A stretch of DNA of 64,000 bases from Planctomycetota bacterium (GTDB taxonomy: Bacteria; Planctomycetota; UBA1135; JACQFD01), in assembly GCA_016200225.1 (NCBI GenBank), contig JACQFD010000002.1, positions 124,001-188,000 of the forward strand, read 5' to 3'. Made by a program: the position numbers and the translations under genes. Below the pieces are notes generated by a model. It saw only the letters and a program-made list of their open reading frames with translations, was not told the DNA's origin and ran no database searches. Of this stretch, positions 1-9,267 are shown piece by piece (the first letter of the stretch is position 1; the number at the start of each line of letters is the position of its first letter).

Positions 1-1760
1 GAATCGGCACCGGCAACCTTTCGGCATTCGAACGGCCGCACGCGCGGCAACTCGCATTCGCGATTTTCGCCACGATCGTTGCAAACGTGATGTCGGTGCC
101 GGGCCCCGATTTTCTTCATTATTTTCAGTGGGGACGGGCGGCGGTCGGCGGCGATATCTTCGAAATCCGGAGTTCGACGTTGTCTCCAATTGGAATTCCG
201 CTTTCGCAATGGTCGCACGGCCCAGGTTTTTTCTTTGGATTCGGCGAATGGATCGCCGGCCGATGGCTCGATCCGATCGCGTGCATGCGGATTCCGCTTG
301 CTGCGCTACAATTTATTTTTTATTGGTCGGCTGCGGGAATCATAAGAATCGCGGCGCGCGGGAATTTGTCATATTACATTTTCGGCCTCAATTTACTCAT
401 ATTGGGAACCAACGCCGCATATTATACAAAATGCGTGGCGTCCGAAACGATCGCGCTGTCGAGTCTCTCCGTCATGCTCTATTTTGTAATATCGAGAAGC
501 GCGTGGCGCCTCCTCGATTCGGCCGTCGTGGCGGCGGCCTTCGGATTCCTAATCATCGCGCGCGTCCAAGTCGCGCCCTACGGCATCGTTTGTTTATTAA
601 TTCCACGCCTGCGCGACAATCCTCCCGCGAATTATCGACTCGTTTGCGCGCTTTCGGCCGTCGCCGGAGTCTGGGCCGCGGTCCAGATCGGAATTGTCAA
701 TTACTGGATGACCGGGATTCCGTGGCGAAGCCCCTATATTTTCGGCGACGAATTTTTTCAAAGCGTATCTCTAACAAATACACATCTTTGGGCGATACTC
801 TTTCACCCGCTGCACGGCTGGTTCGCGACGCATCCGTTTATCATGATCGGACTTGCCTCTATGATTTTCTTTACGGCGCGCACGCGGAACGCGCGCGCCC
901 GCGTCCTCGGCATCGCGACAATTGTAACCATTGGATTGAATATCGCCGTAAACGCGTCGTGGTACTGCTGGTGGCTCGGCGATTCGTTTGGAATGCGCGG
1001 ACTCGTGTGCGGTTCATTAATCATCGTTCCCGCGTTTATTTATATTATCTCGCGGGCGGAACGCGCGCCCGCGGCAATTTCGGTCGTCGCCTCGACGATT
1101 TGTTGCGCTTGGTCCTGCTTGCTGATGTGGCGCGAAATCGCATCGCCCTTCCGTTGGGCCGATCTGATTCATTTACAATCCTCCGTTCTCGCCGACCCGC
1201 TTTTTTCCATTCCCGCGATCGGCGGCATCCTGACGGTTGCGGCGCTTTGGATCCGCGATCGCGCGAAATTTGGAATTCCAATCGTCGTTCCCTGCTGCGA
1301 GGTTCTTTCCGCGCTCACGATTGGATATATTTTCGGTAATTTAACGAAAACGTTCGCGCTGCAAACGCCACTCGCCGCGTACGGCGCCGAGGCATGCGGT
1401 CTGGTTTTAGCAATAGCGGCCGCGTTGTTCATCCATCGAATCCAGCTTCGCGCGCCGCGCGAGAATCTAAATATTCATCCTCATGCCGGCCGTCGCGCGA
1501 TCGAACGCGTCGTCGGGGCGGCGGCCGCGGCGATGTTTTTGTTTATTACCTTCGCGTTCGCGCGGCTTGCGTTGAATACATTTTCGAAATTGTCAGATCC
1601 GTATTTCGCTGCGTCGCGAATAAATAATATATCAAAAAATGGCGCCGTTTCCATCGACGAGATCACCGGCGGAGGCGAATTTGTAGGAATCCCGGGCTTC
1701 GACGCGGACACCCGACAGGTGCGGGAGTTCATCCTGCGCGAACGCGAGAGAATCAAATGA
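1..1760 (+). CDS. Polytopic membrane protein, 5' end outside the window
   Basis: The reading frame is open to the left edge (first whole codon at base 3), so the true start lies upstream; the GTG at 87 is only the first start codon inside the window and sits in a hydrophobic run. About 585 residues are visible, with many hydrophobic segments separated by short Arg-rich loops, the pattern of an integral membrane protein. The region around residues 30-90, with a PGPDF motif and a long loop, is compatible with a GT-C fold glycosyltransferase, but I see no diagnostic motif and do not assign activity. It converges with the MauG-like gene, leaving 17 bp between the two stop codons. The membrane call is confident; function is unknown. 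Confidence 0.6.
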   Translation, partial: IGTGNLSAFERPHARQLAFAIFATIVANVMSVPGPDFLHYFQWGRAAVGGDIFEIRSSTLSPIGIPLSQWSHGPGFFFGFGEWIAGRWLDPIACMRIPLAALQFIFYWSAAGIIRIAARGNLSYYIFGLNLLILGTNAAYYTKCVASETIALSSLSVMLYFVISRSAWRLLDSAVVAAAFGFLIIARVQVAPYGIVCLLIPRLRDNPPANYRLVCALSAVAGVWAAVQIGIVNYWMTGIPWRSPYIFGDEFFQSVSLTNTHLWAILFHPLHGWFATHPFIMIGLASMIFFTARTRNARARVLGIATIVTIGLNIAVNASWYCWWLGDSFGMRGLVCGSLIIVPAFIYIISRAERAPAAISVVASTICCAWSCLLMWREIASPFRWADLIHLQSSVLADPLFSIPAIGGILTVAALWIRDRAKFGIPIVVPCCEVLSALTIGYIFGNLTKTFALQTPLAAYGAEACGLVLAIAAALFIHRIQLRAPRENLNIHPHAGRRAIERVVGAAAAAMFLFITFAFARLALNTFSKLSDPYFAASRINNISKNGAVSIDEITGGGEFVGIPGFDADTRQVREFILRERERIK

Positions 1761-1777
1761 TATTCCATGCGCTATAA

Positions 1778-3313
1778 TTACAATGTCATCAAAAACGATA
1801 TAAGCGCTTTCTTATCCTCCGCGGACAGATCGAGACCAAACTCATGGCCGGGCACGGCGCGCGATTTCACACCGGGACCGCGCCAGCCGCTCGGAACATA
1901 ATCGTTTTGGAGACGCCTGCGGTCGAACCAATCTTCGAGGGATGTTACAAATCCGGAATGGCCGTAAAGCCCGCGGTACCACAGTCCGCGAAGCGATGGA
2001 ATTTTATAATAGCCGGTCCCCTTTCGCGTTTGGAGCGCGAGGCCCGCGTCGGTGTGTACTCGCCGCTCGGATATATTCAATCCGGCGGTCGCCGCATCGT
2101 CCGCGGGCGGTTCGAAGCCGTCGACGGCCACGAGTTTATTATTCGTATAAATCGGCGGCGCGTGGCATTTATGGCAGCCTTTCGATTCGAAGATTTCCTT
2201 TCCGCGCTTCGCGTTTTCGTCGAACGGATGCGGACTCGGCGCGGGATCCAGGGAATAAATATACATCGCCATCGCGACCATCGCCTCGTCGGGCGGGCGC
2301 ACGGGCACTTTCATCGCGTCACCGGGCAGCATTTGATAATTACCAAAAACGGCCTCGTCGGCGTATTCAACCAAGATTCCATAGCGCGCGATGTCCTCCG
2401 GGCCGCGATTCGCGTGCGTGGCGGTCGCGTCAAGATACTTACGATCGCGGACTCCCCGCAGGTCGGCCATCCGCGTCTCGAACAGCGGGCTCCCGTTGAA
2501 TCGCGCGAACATCGTGCCGGGAGGCGCGCCGTCATCCTGCGAATTGAAGTTATCCAATTCGGCATCGGTCATCGTCTTAAATTTAAGATGCGCGTCGCCC
2601 GCGACCCACGGCACGCCGAATTCCGCGTAAAATCTCCCGCCTTTATTAAGTTTCGGCGCGACGCGGATTTGTTTTAACATTAGATTCACCGCGGGCGAAT
2701 CCGATAAATCATAATTCGAGGGCGCTCCGGCGAGCACGCTCCCGTCGGGCATCAGGCGCGAATGACAGCCCGCGCAACTGCTAAAACTCAATTTTAAACT
2801 TCGGTCGCGATCCACGACCCAGCGGTAATCGAGCAGGACGCCGTCGGCCGACATCACGTCGTGCGAAACATCGCGATACTTGTCGACCGTTTTTGCATCT
2901 GTAAAGTGCGCGATCACGGACGGATCATTTGTGCGCGACCCCGGAGTATCCAATGCTTCGAACACGCGTTTTCCGGCCGCGATCCAGTCGGCCTTCGATA
3001 TTAATTTATCCGGTTCGATCAGCGGAAGCGCGCCGAGCTTTATTAACGATTCGCGATAGCCGCGGGGTTCGCGGTCGGGATGATACACGGGATACGTGCG
3101 AAGATTGTCGACGGGCGCCGCATAATAATCCGACTCGCTAACAAAACTCGGCGCGAGCTTCAATCCCGCGAGCGGCGTCGCCCAGTCTTTCAAGGCCGAC
3201 GCATTCCAGAGCCGCGACGCGCCGCCGGCGCGCGACGCGGCCGCGGACGGCGCGTTCTGTATAATCCCAATTGATATTAACGATGCGAAAGTAAATATTT
3301 TCGATTGGAGCAT
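1778..3313 (-). CDS. MauG/CcpA-like di-heme cytochrome c protein
   Basis: A 511-residue exported protein with an N-terminal hydrophobic signal. Two c-type heme sites are visible: CAGCH near residue 178 and CHKCH near residue 378. Two CxxCH sites in a protein of this size fit the cytochrome c peroxidase/MauG superfamily, which reduces peroxide or oxidises a protein partner in the periplasm. The late region, where a hydrophobic patch follows a tyrosine-rich segment, resembles the second-heme domain of that family. It is transcribed away from the following redoxin gene, with 173 bp between the two starts, which could hold divergent promoters. The substrate cannot be inferred. The heme attachment sites are clear and the subfamily is tentative. 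Confidence 0.7.
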   Translation of the reverse strand: MLQSKIFTFASLISIGIIQNAPSAAASRAGGASRLWNASALKDWATPLAGLKLAPSFVSESDYYAAPVDNLRTYPVYHPDREPRGYRESLIKLGALPLIEPDKLISKADWIAAGKRVFEALDTPGSRTNDPSVIAHFTDAKTVDKYRDVSHDVMSADGVLLDYRWVVDRDRSLKLSFSSCAGCHSRLMPDGSVLAGAPSNYDLSDSPAVNLMLKQIRVAPKLNKGGRFYAEFGVPWVAGDAHLKFKTMTDAELDNFNSQDDGAPPGTMFARFNGSPLFETRMADLRGVRDRKYLDATATHANRGPEDIARYGILVEYADEAVFGNYQMLPGDAMKVPVRPPDEAMVAMAMYIYSLDPAPSPHPFDENAKRGKEIFESKGCHKCHAPPIYTNNKLVAVDGFEPPADDAATAGLNISERRVHTDAGLALQTRKGTGYYKIPSLRGLWYRGLYGHSGFVTSLEDWFDRRRLQNDYVPSGWRGPGVKSRAVPGHEFGLDLSAEDKKALISFLMTL

Positions 3314-3486
3314 GTCGGCGATTCAGAAAGTCGTTGCCGCGATCGGAGCGGCGAGAGGGTTTCATTCGATGTTTGCGGACACAAGTTCCTGCGATTACTT
3401 TGCGGCAAGCTCTGCGCGCCGCGGGCGCGTACTAAGTTAGGAATTCGCTATTATTTTTCTCCACTTTTTTTCAAAGGTACCCAGAC

Positions 3487-4185
3487 ATGCAACCTTCTCA
3501 TTGGCTTTTCACATTTGCACTTACGGCGATTTCTTCGTCGGGACTTATCGCCTCCAGCCAGGACGGCGCGAAGCGCGCGGGCGACGACAAACCCCAGTCG
3601 CGCAAGGCCGGCGAACGCGTCAAAGCGGGCGAGATGGCCCCCGCGTTCACGGTCAAAGGCACGGACGGCAAGGAGACGACGCTCGACGCGCTCCGCGGCG
3701 AAAAAAAGGATAAAATTGTAGTTATTAGTTTTTGGTCGCACACCTGTCCGTGGTCGCGCGGCTGGGATCCGGAATTATCGAAAATCGCCAAAGATTACAG
3801 TCCGAAGAACGTCGTGATCGTCGCGATCGACTCCAATAACGAAAAGAACAGCGGCGGCGATAATAAAGATACGCCTGAAGACATTATTCGTTATCACAAG
3901 GCAAATTCGCTGAATTTTAACGTTTATGTCGATCCGACGGCGGCGATCGCGGATTTGTACGGCGGTCTGACGACGCCCGACGTGTTCGTCATCGGGGCCG
4001 ACGGCAAAGTTCATTATACGGGCCAGGTCAACGACATGGGCGACCCGAACCATCCGGAAAAAGTAAACAAAACATATCTTCGCGACGCGCTCGACGCGGT
4101 GATCGGCGGCAAGGAACCCGCCACGACGTCGACAAAGTCCGTCGGTTGCAATATTAAGAAAGGCAAGAAGGCCCCGCGTCAATAA
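3487..4185 (+). CDS. Thioredoxin-like redoxin (AhpC/TSA-type), single-Cys active site
   Basis: A 232-residue secreted protein: an N-terminal signal (about residues 1-20), a linker rich in Lys and Arg, then a redoxin fold starting at GEMAPAFTV. The active-site stretch reads SFWSHTCPWSRGW, so it has one Cys followed by a Ser three positions later (CxxS) rather than CxxC. A late Cys sits in the C-terminal SVGCNIKKGK tail, a tail often seen in redoxins of this subtype, where it may act as the resolving thiol. It is followed by a strong hairpin and then a TlpA-like gene, the first of a set of thiol-redox genes between 3.5 and 14.6 kb. A periplasmic thiol or peroxide role is inferred. Confidence 0.72.
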   Translation: MQPSHWLFTFALTAISSSGLIASSQDGAKRAGDDKPQSRKAGERVKAGEMAPAFTVKGTDGKETTLDALRGEKKDKIVVISFWSHTCPWSRGWDPELSKIAKDYSPKNVVIVAIDSNNEKNSGGDNKDTPEDIIRYHKANSLNFNVYVDPTAAIADLYGGLTTPDVFVIGADGKVHYTGQVNDMGDPNHPEKVNKTYLRDALDAVIGGKEPATTSTKSVGCNIKKGKKAPRQ

Positions 4186-4209
4186 TAATAGATATCGCGG
4201 TCGATTCTC

Positions 4210-4253
4210 CGGGCGCGTTTCGCATCGTTAAATTTAACGCCGGAACGCGCCCG
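4210..4253 (+). terminator. Hairpin between two redoxin genes
   Basis: Perfect 10-bp arms, CGGGCGCGTT and AACGCGCCCG, enclose a 24-base loop that itself contains TTAAATTTAA. It lies 25 bp after the redoxin stop and 31 bp before the next start. No clean T-run follows, so it may be an attenuating or RNA-stabilising hairpin rather than a full terminator. Confidence 0.45.
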
Positions 4254-4283
4254 AATTATAATATCTAATCCACGGCGCGTTCC

Positions 4284-4814
4284 ATGAGAATAACGATTGA
4301 CTTGTTACTGATCGCGTTCGTGGGCGCCGCCGCGTGCGCGCCTCGGGCGAACAACGCGCTCGTGCCGCTCGCGTTCGCCGACGATACAAATCAGCTCGCG
4401 CGCGCGCTCGCGCCGAGGGGAAAACCGCTCGTGATCAATCATTGGGCGACGTGGTGCGGACCGTGCTGCGATGAGCTGCCGTACATCGCCGAAGTCGCCG
4501 CCAAGTTCGGCGGCCGCGCCGATTTTGTTACAGTAGCGTGGGACAATCTCTCGGGCGACGAACCTAAAGATAAAATCCGCGCGCGTGTCGACCGCGTCCG
4601 CGAAAAATCGAATATTCGCTTCTTAACTATTGTATCGCCGCCGGGAATCAGTATCGTCGCGAAAGCGCTCGACCTGCCGACGGAGGCCGTTCCGCAAACT
4701 TTTGTTATTTCAGCATCGGGCGAACGCCTCTGGAGTTTTCAAGGAGAAATCGTCGAGGACGACGACCGCAAGGCGTTCGAGGAGGCGATCGCGAAAGCGG
4801 CGGACAATAAGTAA
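4284..4814 (+). CDS. TlpA-like thioredoxin-fold lipoprotein or secreted protein
   Basis: 176 residues with a short hydrophobic N-terminus ending in AACAP, which could be a lipoprotein processing site. The thioredoxin active site is intact: INHWATWCGPCCDELPYI carries WCGPC. The cis-Pro loop is present as AVPQTFVI and the C-terminal half keeps the fold. TlpA/ResA-type proteins reduce disulfides in the periplasm, for example in apocytochrome c or other thioredoxins. It is a useful contrast to the gene at 7521, where the first Cys of the same motif is replaced by a TGA codon. Confident family assignment; partner unknown. Confidence 0.8.
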   Translation: MRITIDLLLIAFVGAAACAPRANNALVPLAFADDTNQLARALAPRGKPLVINHWATWCGPCCDELPYIAEVAAKFGGRADFVTVAWDNLSGDEPKDKIRARVDRVREKSNIRFLTIVSPPGISIVAKALDLPTEAVPQTFVISASGERLWSFQGEIVEDDDRKAFEEAIAKAADNK

Positions 4815-4838
4815 TCGCACCGCCGCGGATTATTTATT

Positions 4839-5714
4839 TTATGGAATTCCGATCGTCGTTTGCGCGGACGCCGCGCCCTGCGAAACTTTGATAACATAAT
4901 TTCCTTCGACGAGCCCGTTCGTGCCCGAAAAGGTCGCCGAAAATCGATTCTCGTTGTCGGGAGTCGCGGTTTTCGAGTCGGCGACCGCGCCCGGCCCCTC
5001 GATGTCAATCTTAACATCGCCGTTTGCCTTGTCGGCGCAGCCGCAGATCGAGAGCACTCCGTCTTTTTGTGTAAAACGGTTGCTCGTCGCGCCGGCGACG
5101 AGGATTTGTAATAATTTCGGATGCGGGCGGGAAGCTGTCAATTGCGGCGTCGGCGCGATTTCGATGGAATCCGGAAGATCCCCGAGGCGAACGACGATCG
5201 GACTGTGTTCCAATTGATCGAACGCCGGCGACGCCACCGCGCGAATCGCGAGCAATGCTTCTTTTCGCGCATTTGCGATCTGTTGATTGACCGCCGCCGC
5301 GAAAATATCAATATTCCCGCCCGCGCCCGCGATGAATTGATTGGAAGGCGGATCCGAAAGTTCATTTAACAACGACGACGCATATAATTCGACGACGTCG
5401 GCCGACGAAAGGCCAAGACTACGAATCGCCAGCAGATGTTTCGATATCGATTTACATAAATCGTCAACCCCCGCCGAAGTCGTTTTGATATGCTTCGCGA
5501 CATCTTTTGATATTTCGGAAATATCCGAAAACAAAGCCTTCAATTCGTCTTTGATGTCAGCTTTGAGATCCGCGCGCTTGGATTGAACTTTTGAATTCAA
5601 TAGACTCTCGGAGAGTTTGACGGGTTTGGAGGCGGGTGTCGTTGAGGGCGGCGGCTCGAGAACGAACGCTAAGAAAATGAACACTCCCGACTGTATTGTA
5701 TAGTTTGCATTCAT
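4839..5714 (-). CDS. Exported protein of unknown function with helical N-half
   Basis: 291 residues starting with a hydrophobic segment (SGVFIFLAFVL) and a Pro/Ser/Thr-rich linker. Residues about 35-130 are charged and helix-prone, possibly coiled coil. The C-terminal 90 residues have alternating beta character ending in NYVIKVSQGAASAQ, compatible with an Ig-like or bacterial fold adhesion domain. It follows the lipoprotein gene upstream on the same strand by 38 bp, so the two are probably cotranscribed. I do not recognise a family. Confidence 0.6.
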   Translation of the reverse strand: MNANYTIQSGVFIFLAFVLEPPPSTTPASKPVKLSESLLNSKVQSKRADLKADIKDELKALFSDISEISKDVAKHIKTTSAGVDDLCKSISKHLLAIRSLGLSSADVVELYASSLLNELSDPPSNQFIAGAGGNIDIFAAAVNQQIANARKEALLAIRAVASPAFDQLEHSPIVVRLGDLPDSIEIAPTPQLTASRPHPKLLQILVAGATSNRFTQKDGVLSICGCADKANGDVKIDIEGPGAVADSKTATPDNENRFSATFSGTNGLVEGNYVIKVSQGAASAQTTIGIP

Positions 5715-5752
5715 GGTGTTGTTAATATGTTCTCCGATCTTCTGGTATAATG

Positions 5753-7279
5753 TTATTTAGTCGACATCTTGAGCAAAGCGTTTATTTCGACGCGCTTCTC
5801 CGTGTCGATAGATTTTAACGTCGCCTCGTCGATCTTCTTTATTTTCGCGATGATCAACTTGACAGCTTTGACCGCGCTCGCCGCCGTCGCGCTCGTCGGT
5901 TTCGACGCTCTGAAATTGTCGTTGATCGCGCCGCAAATTGATTCAAGTGCGCTTACTGAATTCGTTATGGCCGTGCCTCTGACGAGATTTGCCGCCGACT
6001 CAAACGCTTCAATGCTTGATTTATCCAAGAGTTCGACCTTTAGGGAGACGAGCGACCCTTGAGATGTTAGAAAAGCGGCCAGCGCCTTGTCTTTGTCGGC
6101 CTTCGTCGAACTCTTGAGTTTCACACTCTTCACTTCAAAATCGTCGACTGCTTTTTGATAGTCGTCGTTCGTTTTATTATCTTTTCCCGGCCAGTACTCC
6201 GTCCAAAGAGTCTTGAACGATTTGTCCCCCGACAAATCCGCCGAAGACTCGTCGAGTTTGTCCGGATTAATTTCATCAATTTCGGCCTTGCGCTTGTCGC
6301 TCGCGGAAGTATCGCTCAAATCGAGAAAATCCTTTTGAGTATTCAAACTATTAAGACTAACTTTCACTTCTTCGATCGCCGCCTTGTTATTTTTCAGGCG
6401 ATCGGGAAAACTCAGAATTTTCTGGAGAGTCGATGTGAGGTCGCTGAGCGCGCTGTTCGAGTCCGCCGGAGAATTCGAAGATTCGGAACCCTGAAATACA
6501 TCCTTGAAAAATGGGCTATTCTTTAGTTTCAATCTCAAGTGTTCGACGCCTGGATCGGATGCGCGCTCCACCGATAATGCAACATTTCGCAAACCCGCGA
6601 TCAAACTGGCCTCGCCATGGTAATTTTGAACATCGGCGATCGCGCGAGTAAGTGGATATTCGGTGAGGTCTTTCGATTGGTTCGATCGGATGTCATCGAG
6701 AATTTCCTTGCGCGCGACTCGCATCCCGTTCGTCAGCACTTGGATCGTTTTATTTGCAAAATAATTTTCATTAATTTCCGCCCGGACTCCGCTGGTGATT
6801 CCGGCAGCGGCGCCGAACACATTTGCCGTATGTTGAGTATTTGCGATGCCGCCAAGTCCCGCAAGCAGCGTCGTCAAGGAACCGAGGATCGTATTACCGG
6901 TGGAGTCAACCGATTGTAAGTGTTGTTCGAATTCCGCGAACCGCTGATTGGATTTTGCGATTAGATATTCCTGAATTGAATTCCTGCGCATTTTTCCCTT
7001 TTCAGCATTTGTATCCGCCGAGTAGACGTCGTCGAATTTTTTGATAGCTTCGAGTTCGTCCGCGCAATCGCAGGATTCATCTCCTGCAACATCCGGGCAT
7101 ATTAGTAGCTTGAGATCGACGGTTTTCGGAGTGTGTTCACCGAATTCACCGGTCTCCGGATCAATAATCGGATCGGCGCCGGAAATGCGCCCCACGCCAG
7201 TATGAAAAAGTCTGCAACCCGAAACAGAAGCTAATATTAAAATCGCGGTCAACAGTCCTAGGATCGTTTTGAATCGCAT
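5753..7279 (-). CDS. Large helical lipoprotein of unknown function
   Basis: 508 residues. The N-terminus is a lipoprotein signal with a lipobox at VSGC near residue 22, so the mature protein should be anchored to a membrane. The rest is rich in Lys, Asp, Glu and Ser with few aromatic residues and reads as mostly helical; a glycine-rich hydrophobic stretch (LTTLLAGLGGIA) lies near residue 140. A C-D-C cluster occurs early (ESCDCADEL). Base composition is less GC-rich than the neighbours. It precedes the exported protein at 4839-5714 in the same direction, suggesting that the pair works together. No family recognised. Confidence 0.62.
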   Translation of the reverse strand: MRFKTILGLLTAILILASVSGCRLFHTGVGRISGADPIIDPETGEFGEHTPKTVDLKLLICPDVAGDESCDCADELEAIKKFDDVYSADTNAEKGKMRRNSIQEYLIAKSNQRFAEFEQHLQSVDSTGNTILGSLTTLLAGLGGIANTQHTANVFGAAAGITSGVRAEINENYFANKTIQVLTNGMRVARKEILDDIRSNQSKDLTEYPLTRAIADVQNYHGEASLIAGLRNVALSVERASDPGVEHLRLKLKNSPFFKDVFQGSESSNSPADSNSALSDLTSTLQKILSFPDRLKNNKAAIEEVKVSLNSLNTQKDFLDLSDTSASDKRKAEIDEINPDKLDESSADLSGDKSFKTLWTEYWPGKDNKTNDDYQKAVDDFEVKSVKLKSSTKADKDKALAAFLTSQGSLVSLKVELLDKSSIEAFESAANLVRGTAITNSVSALESICGAINDNFRASKPTSATAASAVKAVKLIIAKIKKIDEATLKSIDTEKRVEINALLKMSTK

Positions 7280-7520
7280 TATGATACTCGTTCTTAACTA
7301 TTCGGCGTTCGCCGAAACCCAATTTGATTGAAGACAGTCATTCGCGGAACCCGCCATGAGCCCTCGCGACTACTTGCGCATTGAAATGGCGACCCCGGTT
7401 TTCTGTCAAGCGTGCTTTTTTCATCCAAATACCTCCGTCTTGAATCGACGGCGCCCCATTCATCTGCTTTTTCCCGCGAAATCACAGCCAACTCGCGCAA
7501 TTTCCGATATTATTCCAACC
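7280..7520. other. Divergent intergenic region
   Basis: About 240 bp between the lipoprotein gene and the candidate selenoprotein gene, which are transcribed apart. It should hold promoters for both, but I see no clear boxes, repeats or RNA. Confidence 0.3.
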
Positions 7521-8519
7521 ATGAAAACCCACTCACTCCTCCTCGGCACGGTCGTGTTCGCGGCTGGGTTGCTCGGTGGGCAGGCGTCCGCGCAGAAAGT
7601 AAGCGTCGGCGGGCGCATGCCTGAATTCGAGATCTCGGACCTCGCGCAAACCGGCGCCAAGTCGGTCGGCGAGTTTGCCGGCCGCGCAGTATTAGTAGAA
7701 TTCTTCGCGTATTGGTGAGGACCCTGCGGCACGTCGGTTTCTCACTTAAACGATCTCCACGAGAAGTTTAACAATGAGGGACTGACCATCGTTGGCGTGA
7801 CCAACGAAGGCAAAGGCGACACCGAAAAGTGGATTAAAGAAAAAGGCGCGCAGTATGCTTACGGTTACGACCGCGGCGGAAAACTGAAGGCAAAGTGCGG
7901 TATCACTGGAATTCCACATGCGTATCTGCTCGATGCGAGCGGAAAAATCACATGGGAAGGCCATCCCGGCGAATTAACAGAAAATACAATTAAAGATTCG
8001 CTGGCCGGCGCGCTCAAGCGGCCGATTTGGGAACTCCCGAAGGAGTTTGCCAAGGTGAAGGCCGCAATTGTTAAAAACGATCTGCCGACGGCGGTCAAGG
8101 AAGCGCAGGCGGTCGCAGGCGACACGGGCGCGCCGCCCGAATCGAAAGCCGTTCTCGACGAGGTGATGGGTATGGTCACCGGATCGTTAAACGCGGCCGA
8201 GACATCGGCGAAGACCGGCGATTATTTAAAAGCGCAGCGTTCTTACACAAAGCTCGTCAAGTCCCTGAGTGGTCTTCCGGAGGCGGCGACCGCCAAACAG
8301 GCGCTCGACGATTTGAACAAGAACCCGCAGGCATTGGCGGGCATCAAGGCGCAACTGGAACTCGACAAGGTGCTTGAGATGCCCGACAAAAAAGCGTCCG
8401 ATCGCACAGCCAAACAGGAAGCGCTGAACGCTTTTAAGAAAAAGTACCCCGGCACATACGCCTACTCGGACGCGGACCGCGCTCTCGCGGCGCTCGCGAA
8501 AGCGGCTCCGAAAAAGTAA
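7521..8519 (+). CDS. Candidate selenoprotein: TlpA-like thioredoxin with UGPC active site
   Basis: Read from ATG 7521 to TAA 8519, this is a 332-residue protein interrupted once by TGA at 7716-7718 (codon 66). The residues around it are VLVEFFAYW-TGA-GPCGTS, so TGA stands exactly where thioredoxins have the first Cys of WCGPC; decoding it as selenocysteine gives a UGPC redox site. The frame continues without shift into the rest of the thioredoxin fold, including cis-Pro in GIPHAYLLD, and then about 170 residues of helical repeat-like C-terminus. A signal peptide (about residues 1-26) places it in the periplasm. Bases 7716-7723 can pair with 7736-7744 around a 12-base loop, a possible bacterial SECIS. 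A Cys-to-stop mutation is the alternative, but the downstream frame shows no decay. Confidence 0.75.
7716..7744 (+). promoter_or_regulatory. Possible bacterial SECIS hairpin
   Basis: Starting at the TGA itself, TGAGGACC can pair with GGTTTCTCA (one bulged T, one G-T pair), leaving a 12-base loop. Position immediately 3' of the TGA fits bacterial SECIS elements, which lie within the coding region. Paired by eye only. Confidence 0.35.
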
Positions 8520-8544
8520 GAAATCGCCTCCAACGGCGAAACCC

Positions 8545-8575
8545 ATGGGCCATCGCAGGATGGCCCATTTTTTTT
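8545..8575 (+). terminator. Rho-independent terminator
   Basis: Perfect 10-bp stem ATGGGCCATC / GATGGCCCAT with a GCAG loop, followed by a run of eight T. It lies 25 bp after the stop of the candidate selenoprotein gene. Confidence 0.88.
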
Positions 8576-8644
8576 GATAGAAGAAAACGGAGTCGTCGAA
8601 ATTGAATGCGGCGCGATTTAAATTATTATACAAGCGCAACCCCC

Positions 8645-9046
8645 ATGAACCGCCGCGTCGTATTATTTGACGGCCAATGCAATCTTTGTAATGGCGCGGT
8701 TAAATTTATTATTCCGCGCGACGGGAAAGCTACATTTCAGTTCGCATCGCTGCAGTCTGACGCGGCAAAACATCTGATCCGCGACGCAAACGCGCCTTCC
8801 GCGAATTCGCTTCCCGACAGCATCCTGCTCATCGACGAAGCCGGTCTATCGATGCGTTCGACCGCCGCCATCCGCATCGCGCGCCGCCTGCGTTTCCCTT
8901 GGAATTTATTTTGGGCCTTCATAATCATTCCCCGCCCCATCCGCGACGCAATTTACAACTGGATCGCCCGCAACCGCCACCGTTGGTTCGGCAAACGCGA
9001 CGCATGCATGGTGCCCCAACCTGGGTGGAGCTCGCGGTTCTTATAA
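8645..9046 (+). CDS. DCC family thiol-disulfide oxidoreductase (DUF393/YuxK-like)
   Basis: 133 residues from the ATG at 8645. The N-terminus carries the family signature FDGQCNLCNGAV with the CxxC pair, and the C-terminal part keeps the typical NRHRWFGKRDACM segment. Members are small thioredoxin-like proteins thought to handle thiols; physiological substrates are not well defined. An upstream in-frame start at 8606 exists but would add residues before the conserved start. It sits after the terminator of the candidate selenoprotein gene and continues the thiol-redox theme of this region. Confidence 0.82.
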   Translation: MNRRVVLFDGQCNLCNGAVKFIIPRDGKATFQFASLQSDAAKHLIRDANAPSANSLPDSILLIDEAGLSMRSTAAIRIARRLRFPWNLFWAFIIIPRPIRDAIYNWIARNRHRWFGKRDACMVPQPGWSSRFL

Positions 9047-9131
9047 TATTAAGAGTACAATATTCGCCGCCAGTGATCCTAGCCACGAGCCCCCACTATT
9101 TACACTATTTATTATATTTATAATCCCCCGC

Positions 9132-9259
9132 TGTGCGCTCGACGGGTTGGGTCGCGGCGAGTTGCGCAGGCAATTGTAAGAATGTCGGCCGCGCTGCGGC
9201 CGACATTCTTACAATTGACGAGCACTGCCGAGCCGCCGACCCAACCCGTCGAGCGCACA
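9132..9259. repeat. Nested perfect inverted repeats (MITE or REP-like palindrome)
   Basis: Outer arms 9132-9154 and 9237-9259 are perfect 23-bp inverted copies; inner arms 9171-9192 and 9196-9217 are perfect 22-bp inverted copies around a 3-base GCT loop. A further decamer, CGGCGAGTTG (9155-9164), recurs inverted just outside the right arm at 9258-9267. The whole can fold as one long cruciform-like hairpin. No transposase lies here, so it is most likely a non-autonomous mobile element or a large REP-like unit; it could also act as a transcription block between the flanking convergent genes. Confidence 0.8.
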
Positions 9260-9267
9260 ACTCGCCG

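Noticed and set aside
128..1339. Long Arg-rich reading frame overlapping the first membrane protein
   Set aside because: It is an out-of-frame shadow of the polytopic protein, with the Arg-rich composition typical of such shadows in GC-rich DNA.
1844..2677. Plus-strand ORF opposite the MauG-like gene
   Set aside because: Antisense to a gene with two clear heme motifs; it has no family features.
7716..7718. TGA in the TlpA-like gene taken as a simple nonsense mutation with two separate ORFs
   Set aside because: The frame runs on for 267 codons with full family similarity, the TGA falls on the first catalytic Cys, and no restart signal is seen. Selenocysteine explains it more simply, though it remains unproven.
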